DNA of 38,884 bases from Bacteroidales bacterium (GTDB lineage Bacteria > Bacteroidota > Bacteroidia > Bacteroidales > VadinHA17). The notes beneath the pieces were generated by a model. The model did not search any database. It worked only from the letters and a program-made list of their open reading frames with translations, and was not told the DNA's origin. Position numbers and translations under genes: made by a program. The stretch spans positions 1 to 38,884 of the forward strand of contig JALOMO010000015.1 in the NCBI GenBank assembly GCA_025455395.1, in the 5' to 3' direction. Shown here piece by piece: positions 1 through 9,073 of the stretch. Within the stretch, counting starts at the first letter, position 1, and each line of letters opens with the position of its first letter.

Positions 1-432
1 GCCCGTCCTTACCTATTCTCAAATACAATAGCTCCTGTTATTGTCTCAGGTGTACTCAAGGTATTCGATATACTTACCGCAAGCACTGAACGTCGCGACA
101 AGCTGGAAAAGAACGCGGCATACTGGAGAAAAGGCCTCACAGAAGCAGGCTTTCTGCTTAAAGATGGTAATACTCCGATAGTGCCGGTGATGCTTTTCAA
201 TGCAAAACTGTCACAGGACTTTTCGAGGGATCTTTTTAAAGAGGGCATTTATGCTATAGGATTCTTCTTCCCAGTGGTTCCGAACGGGCAGGCAAGGATA
301 CGAACCCAGATCTCTGCAGGTCATGAGATCCACCATCTTGACAAAGCCCTCGAGGCATTCATCAAAGTGGGGAAGAAATATGGTATTCTTGGTCTCACAA
401 AAGATCAGATCATCGAAAAATACGGATTGTAG
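1..432 (+). CDS. C-terminal part of a glycine C-acetyltransferase / alpha-oxoamine synthase family protein (5' end outside window)
   Basis: Frame 1 is open from base 1 (ARPYLFSNTIAPVIVSGVLKVFD...VPVMLFNAKLSQDF...FFPVVPNGQARIRTQISAGHEIHHLDKALEAF...) to the stop at 432. The motifs RPYLFSN and FPVVPxGQARIRxQxSAxH match KBL. It is homologous to the next ORF. Confidence 0.88.
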   Translation, partial: ARPYLFSNTIAPVIVSGVLKVFDILTASTERRDKLEKNAAYWRKGLTEAGFLLKDGNTPIVPVMLFNAKLSQDFSRDLFKEGIYAIGFFFPVVPNGQARIRTQISAGHEIHHLDKALEAFIKVGKKYGILGLTKDQIIEKYGL

Positions 433-551
433 CACGGTCACTTTTAAGCAAAATATTCATATTATTTTCATATGATATTGATGATTATCGTCATGGAATA
501 ATCACAGTAAAACGCCATCTTTGCATCCGTTTTAAGTGAATATTCACAACG

Positions 552-1751
552 ATGTACAATCAATACCAGGATTATCTCAGATCTCAGATCAGTGAGATAA
601 AGGAAGCCGGGCTCTATAAGCATGAACGTGTCATTGTCTCACCGCAGGGTGCGGAGATAACACTTGACACCGGTCAGCATGTTCTTAACTTCTGCGCCAA
701 TAACTATTTGGGGCTTTCTGCAAATGAAAAGCTTGTTGAGGCAGCAAAGAAAGCCCTGGAGACTCATGGCTACGGAATGTCATCAGTACGCTTCATATGT
801 GGAACAGGAGACCTCCATAAGGAACTGGAACAAAAGCTGGCTGATTTTTTTGGAACGGAAGACACTATTCTCTATGCTGCCTGTTTTGATGCTAACGGTG
901 GTGTTTTCGAACCTTTGCTCACAAGTGAAGATGCCATTATATCCGACTCCCTCAACCATGCTTCAATAATTGACGGTGTGCGTCTCTGCAAGGCACAGCG
1001 TTACCGCTACGAGAATGCAGACATGGAGGACCTTGAGACGCAGCTGCAACTGGCCCAGGAACAGCGCTTCAGGCTGATAGTCACTGACGGCGTCTTCTCA
1101 ATGGACGGCAACGTTACTCCGCTCGACAAAATCTATGAGCTGGCAACCAAATACAATGCAATGGTCATGGTAGATGAGTGCCACTCGGCAGGTGTTGTAG
1201 GTGAGACCGGTCGCGGTGTTACAGAACTATATAACCTCAGGGGAAAGATTGAGATCATCACCGGCACCCTGGGAAAAGCATTCGGCGGAGCCATTGGCGG
1301 GTTCACTACCGGTAAGAAGGAAATAATTGAGATGCTGCGCCAGCGCTCGAGGCCGTACCTCTTCTCCAATGCCATCCCTCCCCTCGTTGCCGCTGCAGGC
1401 ATCAGGATGATTGAGATGATGACAGAGACCAACGAGTTGCAGGATAAGCTTCATTTCAACACGAATTATTTCATGGAGAGGATGCTGAAGGCGGGATTCG
1501 ACATCAAACCCACCCGTTCTGCTATCTGCGCCGTCATGCTCTATGACGCCAAACTGTCGCAGGAAATGGCGGCGAAGTTGCTTGATGAAGGCATCTATGT
1601 CACCGGCTTCTACTACCCGGTCGTCCCGAAAAACCAGGCTCGCATAAGGGTGCAGCTCTCTGCAGCACACGAGGTTGAACATCTCGACAAGGCAATTGAG
1701 GCTTTTACCAGCGTCGGAAAAAAGTTGGGCATCCTTAAGATGAAAAACTGA
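552..1751 (+). CDS. kbl: Glycine C-acetyltransferase (2-amino-3-ketobutyrate CoA ligase)
   Basis: Full-length 399 aa. Motifs: FCANNYLGLSAN, GYGMSSVRFICGT, VMVDECHSAGVVG, GTLGKAFGGAIGGFTTG, RPYLFSNAIPP. Confidence 0.93.
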   Translation: MYNQYQDYLRSQISEIKEAGLYKHERVIVSPQGAEITLDTGQHVLNFCANNYLGLSANEKLVEAAKKALETHGYGMSSVRFICGTGDLHKELEQKLADFFGTEDTILYAACFDANGGVFEPLLTSEDAIISDSLNHASIIDGVRLCKAQRYRYENADMEDLETQLQLAQEQRFRLIVTDGVFSMDGNVTPLDKIYELATKYNAMVMVDECHSAGVVGETGRGVTELYNLRGKIEIITGTLGKAFGGAIGGFTTGKKEIIEMLRQRSRPYLFSNAIPPLVAAAGIRMIEMMTETNELQDKLHFNTNYFMERMLKAGFDIKPTRSAICAVMLYDAKLSQEMAAKLLDEGIYVTGFYYPVVPKNQARIRVQLSAAHEVEHLDKAIEAFTSVGKKLGILKMKN

Positions 1752-1767
1752 ACAATAATCTTCGGAT

Positions 1768-1797
1768 TTTGTTTTTAAAATTATAGTACTACTTTTG
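1768..1797 (+). promoter_or_regulatory. Bacteroidetes-type promoter (-33 TTTG, 18-nt spacer, -7 TACTTTTG) for the his operon leader
   Basis: TTTG at 1768-1771 and TACTTTTG at 1790-1797, matching the TTTG / TAnnTTTG consensus. It lies just upstream of the His leader peptide. Confidence 0.7.
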
Positions 1798-1814
1798 TAG
1801 CGAAGCAGAAACAA

Positions 1815-1871
1815 ATGGCAATTAATAAATTACATCATCATCATTCTCATACTTGCTCTCAGGCGAGATGA
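1815..1871 (+). CDS. hisL: his operon leader peptide MAINKLHHHHSHTCSQAR
   Basis: 18-codon ORF (atg gca att aat aaa tta cat cat cat cat tct cat act tgc tct cag gcg aga tga) with four consecutive His codons plus one more. It lies between a promoter and a terminator upstream of hisG. Confidence 0.88.
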   Translation: MAINKLHHHHSHTCSQAR

Positions 1872-1938
1872 TAATGATATAGTGTAATAAGAAATATCAT
1901 GAACCCGTCTGAGCAGATCAGGCGGGTTTGTTTTTTTC
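1858..1938 (+). terminator. his attenuator: antiterminator segment CTCAGGCG (1858-1865) plus terminator hairpin AACCCGTCTGA/TCAGGCGGGTT (1902-1912/1918-1928) with U tract
   Basis: The hairpin has one G-U pair, a 5-nt loop and is followed by TTTGTTTTTTT. CTCAGGCG (1858-1865) is complementary, with one G-U, to CGTCTGAG (1906-1913) in the terminator 5' arm. Confidence 0.85.
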
Positions 1939-1970
1939 CGTAGGGTTTGCTCAGATTAAACATAAAAATA

Positions 1971-2828
1971 ATGAGCAGACTGAAAATTGCAGTACAGAAA
2001 AGCGGAAGGCTGAGTGAAAGCTCCCTTAAACTGTTTGAAGAGTGCGGCATCAAGATCTCCAACGGGGCAGGCACCCTCAGAGTGATCGCCAGCAACTTCC
2101 CAATCGAGATACTATTCCTTCGCGATGACGACATCCCGCAGTATGTTGAGCAGAATGTTGCGGACATAGGTATTGTGGGTGAAAATATGGTCGCAGAAAA
2201 AAATAAGAATGTGGAAATGCTCGAGCAACTCGGTTTTGCCGGCTGCCGACTGAGCCTGGCAATACCCAGGGAAGAAAATTACCAGGGAACTGACTACTTC
2301 GCCAACAAGAGGGTGGCTACGAGTTATCCCCGCCTCCTTGGCGAATACTTTAAGAAACATAATATTTCAGCTATTATTGAAGAGATAAGCGGTAGCGTAG
2401 AAATTGCTCCAGGCATAGGACTTGCTGATGCTATCTGTGATATAGTCAGTTCCGGCAGCACTCTTCTTACCAATGGCCTTCGCGAAGTAGAGACAATCAT
2501 GAAGAGCCAGGCAGTTATCATCGCTAACAGAACCATAAGCAGTGATAAGAGACCAGTGCTTGATAAACTTCTCTTTAGGATCAAAGCGGTAAAGAATTCA
2601 GGAGAGAATAAATATATCCTTCTTAACGCGCCACGAGAAGCGATATCCGGAATCTGCAAAATCCTCCCCGGAATGAAGAGTCCGACGATATTACCTCTTG
2701 CCGAAGAGGGTTGGTGCAGCCTGCATTCAGTAGTAAAGGAAGATGAATTCTGGGAGAGAATAGATCAGCTAAAAAAAGCGGGAGCTGAAGGTATTCTTGT
2801 AATTCCGATCGAAAAAATGATAATGTAA
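1971..2828 (+). CDS. hisG: ATP phosphoribosyltransferase
   Basis: MSRLKIAVQKSGRLSESSLKLFEECGI...; first gene of the his operon. The track ORF begins at 1947, but ATG 1971 gives the typical HisG N-terminus. Confidence 0.93.
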   Translation: MSRLKIAVQKSGRLSESSLKLFEECGIKISNGAGTLRVIASNFPIEILFLRDDDIPQYVEQNVADIGIVGENMVAEKNKNVEMLEQLGFAGCRLSLAIPREENYQGTDYFANKRVATSYPRLLGEYFKKHNISAIIEEISGSVEIAPGIGLADAICDIVSSGSTLLTNGLREVETIMKSQAVIIANRTISSDKRPVLDKLLFRIKAVKNSGENKYILLNAPREAISGICKILPGMKSPTILPLAEEGWCSLHSVVKEDEFWERIDQLKKAGAEGILVIPIEKMIM

Positions 2829-4117
2829 TGAAAACAATAATACGACCCGAAAAGATAGTGTGGCAGGAGTTATGCAGAAGGCCTGTCATTGGCACTGCTA
2901 ACCTTGACGTCCAGGTAAAGGAGATAATAAATCAGACAAGGCTGAGAGGCGACACAGCCCTTATCGAATTCTCAGAGAAATTTGATGGGTGTGCCCTGAC
3001 TGAATTGCAGGTGAGTGATGATGAAATTGATGAGGCCGCTAAAACAGTGCCTGATAAACTGAAGTCTGCCATCAACTCCGCCCGAAGAAATATTGAATTT
3101 TTCCACTCCCTTCCTGTTAAGGGATCAAAGGTGGCAGAGATCACGAAAGGAGTCACCTGTTGGAGCAGGGAGATTGCAATTGAGAAAGTGGGATTATATG
3201 TTCCGGGTGGGTCGGCTCCGTTATTCTCTACGGTGCTAATGCTTGCCCTGCCGGCAAGAATAGCAGGCTGCCATGAAATAATAGTCTGCACTCCGCCTGA
3301 CAGTAACGGAGCTGTAAATCCGCTGATATTGTATGCTGCATCCGTCTCAGGTGTCACCGGCATATACCGGATCGGCGGAGCACAGGCCATCGCCGCCATG
3401 GCCTACGGCACCAGAACCGTTCCCAGGGTACATAAAATCTTCGGCCCAGGAAACCAGTTTGTTACAAAGGCAAAAGAGCTGGTACAGGCTGATGGGATTG
3501 CAATTGACATGCCTGCCGGACCGAGCGAAGTGCTGATAATTGCAGATGGCTTTGCCAATCCGGAATTTGTTGCTGCCGACCTGCTTGCACAGGCTGAGCA
3601 TGGACCTGACAGCCAGGTAATCATGCTGACTGACAATAGCATGATGATTGACTCAGTAACCGCTGAGTTGAATCTCCAGCTAAGCAGATTGAAACGAAAA
3701 GAGATAGCGGAAAGGGCATTGGATAATAGCTGCCTCATCCTCATGAATTCTCTTGATGATTGTATGGAATTCAGTAATCATTACGCCCCGGAACATCTTA
3801 TTATTGCTACCTCAGATCCCTCAACCCTGGCTGCCGGAGTGATAAATGCCGGTTCAGTCTTTCTCGGAGAATTCAGTTGTGAAAGTATAGGTGATTATGC
3901 CAGCGGACCAAATCATACACTTCCTACAAATGGATATGCAAAAAGCTATAGCGGCCTGTCAAATGAAAGTTTTATGAAGAAGGTATTCTTCCAGGAGGTT
4001 ACTAAAGATGGCATGATATCCCTCGGGCCGGTGGTTGAGGCCATGGCCGGTGCAGAGATGCTTGATGCTCACCAAAATGCTGTAACTGTCAGATTAAAAG
4101 CCATAAACAATGAGTGA
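2828..4117 (+). CDS. hisD: Histidinol dehydrogenase
   Basis: 429 aa: [71 protein letters not shown]. Overlaps the hisG stop. Confidence 0.96.
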   Translation: MKTIIRPEKIVWQELCRRPVIGTANLDVQVKEIINQTRLRGDTALIEFSEKFDGCALTELQVSDDEIDEAAKTVPDKLKSAINSARRNIEFFHSLPVKGSKVAEITKGVTCWSREIAIEKVGLYVPGGSAPLFSTVLMLALPARIAGCHEIIVCTPPDSNGAVNPLILYAASVSGVTGIYRIGGAQAIAAMAYGTRTVPRVHKIFGPGNQFVTKAKELVQADGIAIDMPAGPSEVLIIADGFANPEFVAADLLAQAEHGPDSQVIMLTDNSMMIDSVTAELNLQLSRLKRKEIAERALDNSCLILMNSLDDCMEFSNHYAPEHLIIATSDPSTLAAGVINAGSVFLGEFSCESIGDYASGPNHTLPTNGYAKSYSGLSNESFMKKVFFQEVTKDGMISLGPVVEAMAGAEMLDAHQNAVTVRLKAINNE

Positions 4118-5141
4118 GGTTGATAAGCTTGTTAGAAAGAATGTGAGGGAACTAATCCCCTACTCGAGTGCCAGGGATGAGTACGAGGGTGATATGGGCA
4201 TCTTTCTTGACGCAAATGAAAATCCTTATGGTACCATGAACAGATACCCCGATCCTCATCATAAAAAGTTGCGAAATGCAATAAGCAGATTCAAAAACGT
4301 GCCACAAGAGAATATTTTCCTCGGTAATGGCAGTGATGAGGTAATTGACCTCTGCTTCCGTATCTTCTGCAATCCGGGTACTGATAAAGCACTCATAATG
4401 ACACCCACATACGGAATGTATGAAGTGGCTGCAGCTGTGAATGATGTTGAAGTGGTAAGGGTTCCGCTTGACGAGACGTTCAATATTAGTATTCCTTCGG
4501 TCATACCTCTGCTACATGATGAAAGGCTTAAGCTGGTTTTCATCTGCTCTCCGAACAACCCTACAGGGAACAGTATGGAAAGCAACGATATTGAGCTCAT
4601 AATCAACAGCTTCAAGGGCATCGTCCTGATTGATGAGGCATATATTGACTTCAGCCTTCACCCTTCTCTCAGCCAGAAGATCATGAGGTATCCGAATCTT
4701 ATTGTTATGCAGACCTTTAGTAAGGCACTGGGCATGGCAGCAGCCCGGATAGGTATTGCATTTGCTTCTTCGGAAATAATAAAATATTTCTACAGGGTGA
4801 AATCACCTTATAATATCAGCGCATTAAACCAGGAGAAGGCATTTCTCAAACTGGCAGAGAGAGGAACAATCGCCAACCAGGTCAGGACCATACTGCAAGA
4901 AAGGGAAAGACTTATTGACAGGCTTAATAAGATTGTTAGTGTGGAAAAAGTATTTCCGTCTGACGCCAACTTTGTTCTTGTCAGGGTTAAGGACGCTGAT
5001 CTCATTTATTCCAGGCTTCTTGAAAGAGGTGTTATTGTAAGGAACCGTAACAGAATCATTCGTAACTGCCTGCGGATTACCGTGGGAGCGCCTGAAGAAA
5101 ACAGCAAGTTATTGAATGAACTTGAAAAAATAGATCTATGA
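4110..5141 (+). CDS. hisC: Histidinol-phosphate aminotransferase
   Basis: 343 aa PLP aminotransferase: LDANENPYG, NIFLGNGSDEVIDL, CSPNNPTGN, TFSKALGMAAARIG. Within the his operon. Confidence 0.95.
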   Translation: MSEVDKLVRKNVRELIPYSSARDEYEGDMGIFLDANENPYGTMNRYPDPHHKKLRNAISRFKNVPQENIFLGNGSDEVIDLCFRIFCNPGTDKALIMTPTYGMYEVAAAVNDVEVVRVPLDETFNISIPSVIPLLHDERLKLVFICSPNNPTGNSMESNDIELIINSFKGIVLIDEAYIDFSLHPSLSQKIMRYPNLIVMQTFSKALGMAAARIGIAFASSEIIKYFYRVKSPYNISALNQEKAFLKLAERGTIANQVRTILQERERLIDRLNKIVSVEKVFPSDANFVLVRVKDADLIYSRLLERGVIVRNRNRIIRNCLRITVGAPEENSKLLNELEKIDL

Positions 5142-6226
5142 AAAAGGCATTATTCATCGACAGGGACGGGACTATCCTCCGCGAACCAGGCGACAAGCAA
5201 ATTGACAGCCTTGAGAAACTCACTTTCATGCCCGGAGTAATTTCAAATCTGTCCGCCATTGTAGCTGATACTGACTTCGAACTTGTTCTGGTAACCAACC
5301 AGGATGGTCTAGGCACACCGGCATTCCCTGAGGAAACATTCTGGCCGGTGCATAATAAGATGCTTGAAATACTGAAGGGTGAGGGAGTCAACTTTGCTGA
5401 GATCTTTATTGACCGTTCACTCCCTGAGGAAAACTCACCAGCCAGAAAACCGGGCACTGCGATGCTGACACGGTATCTCGCGCGTGGCATAGATCTTAAA
5501 TCATCATATGTTATCGGAGACAGGGTAACAGACATAGAACTTGCTGAGAGGCTGGGATGCATGGCCATCTATTTCAGCAATGAGAAAAATGACCACGCTG
5601 TTCTGTCAACTACAGACTGGGGACATATTTACAAATATCTTTCCGTCAGACTGCGGATAGCCAGAGTCGAAAGGGTAACTGCGGAGACCAGAATACAAGC
5701 AGACCTCAACCTTGATGGTTCAGGAAGAGGAGATATAAAAACAGGCATTGGGTTCTTCACTCATATGCTTGAGCAATTTACCAGGCACAGCTCAATTGAC
5801 CTTACTCTTCGTGCTGAAGGAGACCTTCATGTTGATGAGCATCATCTTATAGAAGATACCGGCATAGTTCTGGGTGAAGCATTCAATAAGGCGCTGGGGA
5901 GCAAACGTGGAATAGAAAGATATGGGTTCACTCTTCCGATGGACGACGCCCTGGCACAGGTGGCAATTGACTTTGGAGGAAGAGCCTGGCTTACATGGGA
6001 GGCCGAATTCAGGTCTGAAAAGATTGGCAATATGCCCGCTGAAATGATCGTTCATTTCTTCAGGTCATTCTGCGACCATGCAAAGTGCAACATCAGTGTC
6101 AGGGCAGAAGGTCTTAATGATCATCATAAGGCAGAAGCAATTTTTAAAGCCTTTGCCCGGGCAGTAAGGCAGGCTACTGCAAAATCAGGCAGCAATGAAC
6201 TTCCAACAACAAAAGGAATCATATGA
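5138..6226 (+). CDS. hisB: Bifunctional histidinol-phosphatase / imidazoleglycerol-phosphate dehydratase
   Basis: HAD N-terminus MKKALFIDRDGTILREPGD fused to an IGPD domain (GIGFFTHMLEQFTRHS, DLHVDEHHLIEDTGI). Confidence 0.95.
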   Translation: MKKALFIDRDGTILREPGDKQIDSLEKLTFMPGVISNLSAIVADTDFELVLVTNQDGLGTPAFPEETFWPVHNKMLEILKGEGVNFAEIFIDRSLPEENSPARKPGTAMLTRYLARGIDLKSSYVIGDRVTDIELAERLGCMAIYFSNEKNDHAVLSTTDWGHIYKYLSVRLRIARVERVTAETRIQADLNLDGSGRGDIKTGIGFFTHMLEQFTRHSSIDLTLRAEGDLHVDEHHLIEDTGIVLGEAFNKALGSKRGIERYGFTLPMDDALAQVAIDFGGRAWLTWEAEFRSEKIGNMPAEMIVHFFRSFCDHAKCNISVRAEGLNDHHKAEAIFKAFARAVRQATAKSGSNELPTTKGII

Positions 6227-6804
6227 TAGCAATTCTTAAATACAGTTCGGGGAATATAAAATCTGTCAGTACTGCACTTGACAGGATTGGATACAGGAGC
6301 ATCGTAACCGACAACCCAGTTGAGCTGATGTCTGCAAAAAAAGTAATTATACCGGGCGTGGGAGAAGCCAGGTCGGCTATGCTTTTTCTGAAAGAGAGAA
6401 GGCTTGACAAAGTAATCAGATCACTCAGTCAGCCTGTGCTGGGGATATGCCTGGGACTGCAACTAATGACGAGATACTCTGAGGAGGGCGATACTGACTG
6501 TCTTGGTATTTTCGATTCAATTGTGAGAAGACTTCCTGCCGGCGACAAAGTTCCTCATATGGGTTGGAACAATTTCTCACGATTAAGCGATGCAACCATT
6601 CTCAAGGGAATAAAAGCGGAAGATAATTTCTACTTCGTCCACAGCTACTATGCTGAGATTTCATCAATGACAACAGCAGTATGTGATTATATACTGCCAT
6701 TCAGTGCAGCAATGCAGAAAGACAACTTCTATGCAACACAGTTCCACCCTGAGAAATCGGGTGAGATCGGTGAAAGGATACTTAAGAACTTCCTTGAGCT
6801 ATGA
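6223..6804 (+). CDS. hisH: Imidazole glycerol phosphate synthase subunit HisH (glutamine amidotransferase)
   Basis: VIIPGVGEARSAM, LGICLGLQLM, YATQFHPEKSG. Confidence 0.95.
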   Translation: MIAILKYSSGNIKSVSTALDRIGYRSIVTDNPVELMSAKKVIIPGVGEARSAMLFLKERRLDKVIRSLSQPVLGICLGLQLMTRYSEEGDTDCLGIFDSIVRRLPAGDKVPHMGWNNFSRLSDATILKGIKAEDNFYFVHSYYAEISSMTTAVCDYILPFSAAMQKDNFYATQFHPEKSGEIGERILKNFLEL

Positions 6805-7514
6805 GAATAATTGCAGCTATTGATATTATAGGCGGAGAGTGCGTAAGACTCACCCGGGGAAACTTCGACGATAAGAAGGTCTACGATAAGGATCCGCTCG
6901 AAGTTGCACGGAAACTTGAAGATCATGGTTTGAAGTTCCTTCACCTGGTCGATCTTGACGGGGCACGTCAGGGAAAGACAGTTAATCTAAATATACTGGA
7001 ATCAATAACCGTTAAAACCTCACTTAAGGTCGATTTCGGCGGGGGCATAAGATCGGATGTTGATCTAAGAAACGCATTTGAATCCGGCGCTTCGCAGGTC
7101 ACCTGCGGCAGCATAGCAGTCTTCCGTCCCGACCTGTTCAGGAGATGGCTCACCATTTACGGAGCTGATAAGATAATTCTCGGGGCTGATTTCAGACAAA
7201 GACTCATATCTATCAGCGGATGGGCGGAGAGTTCTGACAACGACGTTGTCTCTTTCCTGAAAAAATATCGTGATGCAGGGGTAATTTATTCAATATCTAC
7301 CGACATTGAAAAAGATGGTATGCTAAGTGGACCGGCTTTTGACCTTTACGAGGAGCTATGTCATATTGAAGGGCTTAAGATAATTGCCAGCGGTGGTATC
7401 ACAACGTCAGACGACCTGAGAAGACTAAAGGAGACTGGCTGTGAGGGGGCAATAATAGGTAAAGCTATATATGAGGGGAAAATAACTTTAAAAGAGCTAA
7501 GGGAGCTATGCTGA
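6801..7514 (+). CDS. hisA: HisA ProFAR isomerase
   Basis: [59 protein letters not shown]. Confidence 0.95.
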   Translation: MRIIAAIDIIGGECVRLTRGNFDDKKVYDKDPLEVARKLEDHGLKFLHLVDLDGARQGKTVNLNILESITVKTSLKVDFGGGIRSDVDLRNAFESGASQVTCGSIAVFRPDLFRRWLTIYGADKIILGADFRQRLISISGWAESSDNDVVSFLKKYRDAGVIYSISTDIEKDGMLSGPAFDLYEELCHIEGLKIIASGGITTSDDLRRLKETGCEGAIIGKAIYEGKITLKELRELC

Positions 7515-8263
7515 AAAAGAGGATCATACCATGTCTTGATATTAAAGACGGCAGAACAGTCAAAGGTGTCAACTTCTTGTCAATCAGGGATGCCGGAGAT
7601 CCTGTTGAACTGGCAAAGGCTTACGTTGATCAGGGAGCGGATGAACTCGTCTTCCTTGATATAACAGCAACTCTTGAAAGGCGAAAGACCCTGGCTATGC
7701 TTGTTGAAAGAATAGCTTCAGAATTAAATATCCCTTTCACTGTGGGAGGCGGAATATCAACGATAGATGATGTCTCGATGCTTATCAGATCAGGCGCAGA
7801 CAAGGTAAGCATCAACAGTGCAGCTGTAAGTGACCCCGGATTGGTCACCGCGATAGCAGGAAAATTCGGAAGCCAGTGCGTGGTTGTTGCCATAGACACC
7901 AAGCTGATAAACAACGAGTGGTATGTTTATGTGAACGGAGGCAGAACGCCGACAGACCTGGTCGCAGAAGAATGGGCCACAAGAGTCGAAAAACTTGGGG
8001 CCGGCGAAATTCTCCTCACATCAATGAACTCCGATGGTACAAAAGCCGGGTTCTCACTGGATATTACCCGTGAGGTCTGCCGGAAAGTGAATATCCCCGT
8101 TATTGCCTCCGGTGGGGCAGGCAGATTGGAACATTTCGTTGATCTCTTCAATGAGACAGGATGCAGCGCAGCCCTTGCTGCCAGTATATTCCATTTCGGT
8201 GAGATAAGAATTCCTGATCTTAAAACCTATCTGACAAATAATCAAATAAAGGTACGATGCTGA
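7508..8263 (+). CDS. hisF: Imidazole glycerol phosphate synthase subunit HisF
   Basis: [56 protein letters not shown]. Confidence 0.96.
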   Translation: MLKKRIIPCLDIKDGRTVKGVNFLSIRDAGDPVELAKAYVDQGADELVFLDITATLERRKTLAMLVERIASELNIPFTVGGGISTIDDVSMLIRSGADKVSINSAAVSDPGLVTAIAGKFGSQCVVVAIDTKLINNEWYVYVNGGRTPTDLVAEEWATRVEKLGAGEILLTSMNSDGTKAGFSLDITREVCRKVNIPVIASGGAGRLEHFVDLFNETGCSAALAASIFHFGEIRIPDLKTYLTNNQIKVRC

Positions 8264-8850
8264 ATATCGATTTTAAAAAAGGGGGAGGACTGGTCCCCGC
8301 AATAATCCAGGACCATACCACACTCCAGGTATTAATGGTGGGGTACATGAATGAACAAGCCCTGGACAAAACCATGAAGGATGGTCGTGTGACCTTTTTC
8401 AGCAGGAGCCGAAATGAACTATGGACAAAAGGCCACACCTCTGGTAACTACTTACATGTAAGGGAGATACTTACTGACTGCGATAGTGATGCCATTCTGA
8501 TCCTTGCTCAACCTGAAGGTCCGGTATGCCATAGCGGATCATTCTCATGCTTCGGCGAAGAGAGTGCCAGAAGCTTTTTATACCGGCTGGAAGAGATAGT
8601 CAGCCAGCGAATTGATGAGGACTCACCAGACTCATATACGAACAAAATCTTCAAAAAGGGGATCAACAAGATTGCACAGAAGGTGGGTGAGGAGGCTGTG
8701 GAACTCATCATTGAAGCAAAAGACGATGATCCTCTCCTCTTCATGAATGAGGCCGCTGACCTTCTCTATCATCTGCTTATTCTTCTTAAAGCCAAGAATT
8801 TAAGCTTGTATGAAATTGAAAAATTGTTGTTTGACAGGCATAAAAGATGA
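8257..8850 (+). CDS. hisIE: Bifunctional phosphoribosyl-AMP cyclohydrolase / phosphoribosyl-ATP pyrophosphatase
   Basis: [32 protein letters not shown], plus HisE domain [17 protein letters not shown]. Confidence 0.95.
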   Translation: MLNIDFKKGGGLVPAIIQDHTTLQVLMVGYMNEQALDKTMKDGRVTFFSRSRNELWTKGHTSGNYLHVREILTDCDSDAILILAQPEGPVCHSGSFSCFGEESARSFLYRLEEIVSQRIDEDSPDSYTNKIFKKGINKIAQKVGEEAVELIIEAKDDDPLLFMNEAADLLYHLLILLKAKNLSLYEIEKLLFDRHKR

Positions 8851-8866
8851 CAAAACACAGGAAAAA

Positions 8867-8896
8867 TTTGTATTATCAAAATTTTATATACTTTTG
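8867..8896 (+). promoter_or_regulatory. Bacteroidetes-type promoter (TTTG, 18-nt spacer, TACTTTTG) for the ilv-leu operon
   Basis: TTTG at 8867-8870 and TACTTTTG at 8889-8896. The spacer and -7 octamer are identical to those of the his promoter. Confidence 0.7.
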
Positions 8897-8926
8897 TCAG
8901 CTACATGATAAAGTTGTAAACTCAGA

Positions 8927-8983
8927 ATGAAGACCTCTTTATTTTATTTTATTATTCTCCCCCTTATTATCGGCAATAGTTGA
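8927..8983 (+). CDS. ilv-leu operon leader peptide MKTSLFYFIILPLIIGNS
   Basis: 18-codon ORF with Ile x4, Leu x3, Phe x2 and Tyr x1. It lies between a promoter motif and an intrinsic terminator upstream of ilvD. Confidence 0.82.
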   Translation: MKTSLFYFIILPLIIGNS

Positions 8984-8986
8984 TGA

Positions 8987-9060
8987 TCCGGAGAGTAATT
9001 GTGTAGAATAATGAGAAACAGATACAAAAGAGCTTCCCGGAAAACCGGGAAGCTTTTTTT
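8987..9060 (+). terminator. ilv-leu attenuator: terminator AGCTTCCCGG/CCGGGAAGCT (9031-9040/9045-9054) with U tract, and antiterminator segment TCCGGAGAG (8987-8995)
   Basis: Perfect 10-bp stem, AAAA loop, then T7. TCCGGAGAG can pair with CTTCCCGGA (9033-9041) with one A-C mismatch and one G-U. Confidence 0.85.
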
Positions 9061-9073
9061 ATAGCTTTTTAAG

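Noticed and set aside
1227-1814. Minus-strand 195-aa ORF antisense to kbl
   Set aside because: Shadow ORF of a well-supported kbl gene with no domain signature.
1859-2167. Minus-strand ORF (102 aa) over the his leader and hisG start
   Set aside because: It overlaps the leader, terminator and hisG on the opposite strand and shows no recognisable protein features. Like the other antisense ORFs in the track, it is probably spurious.
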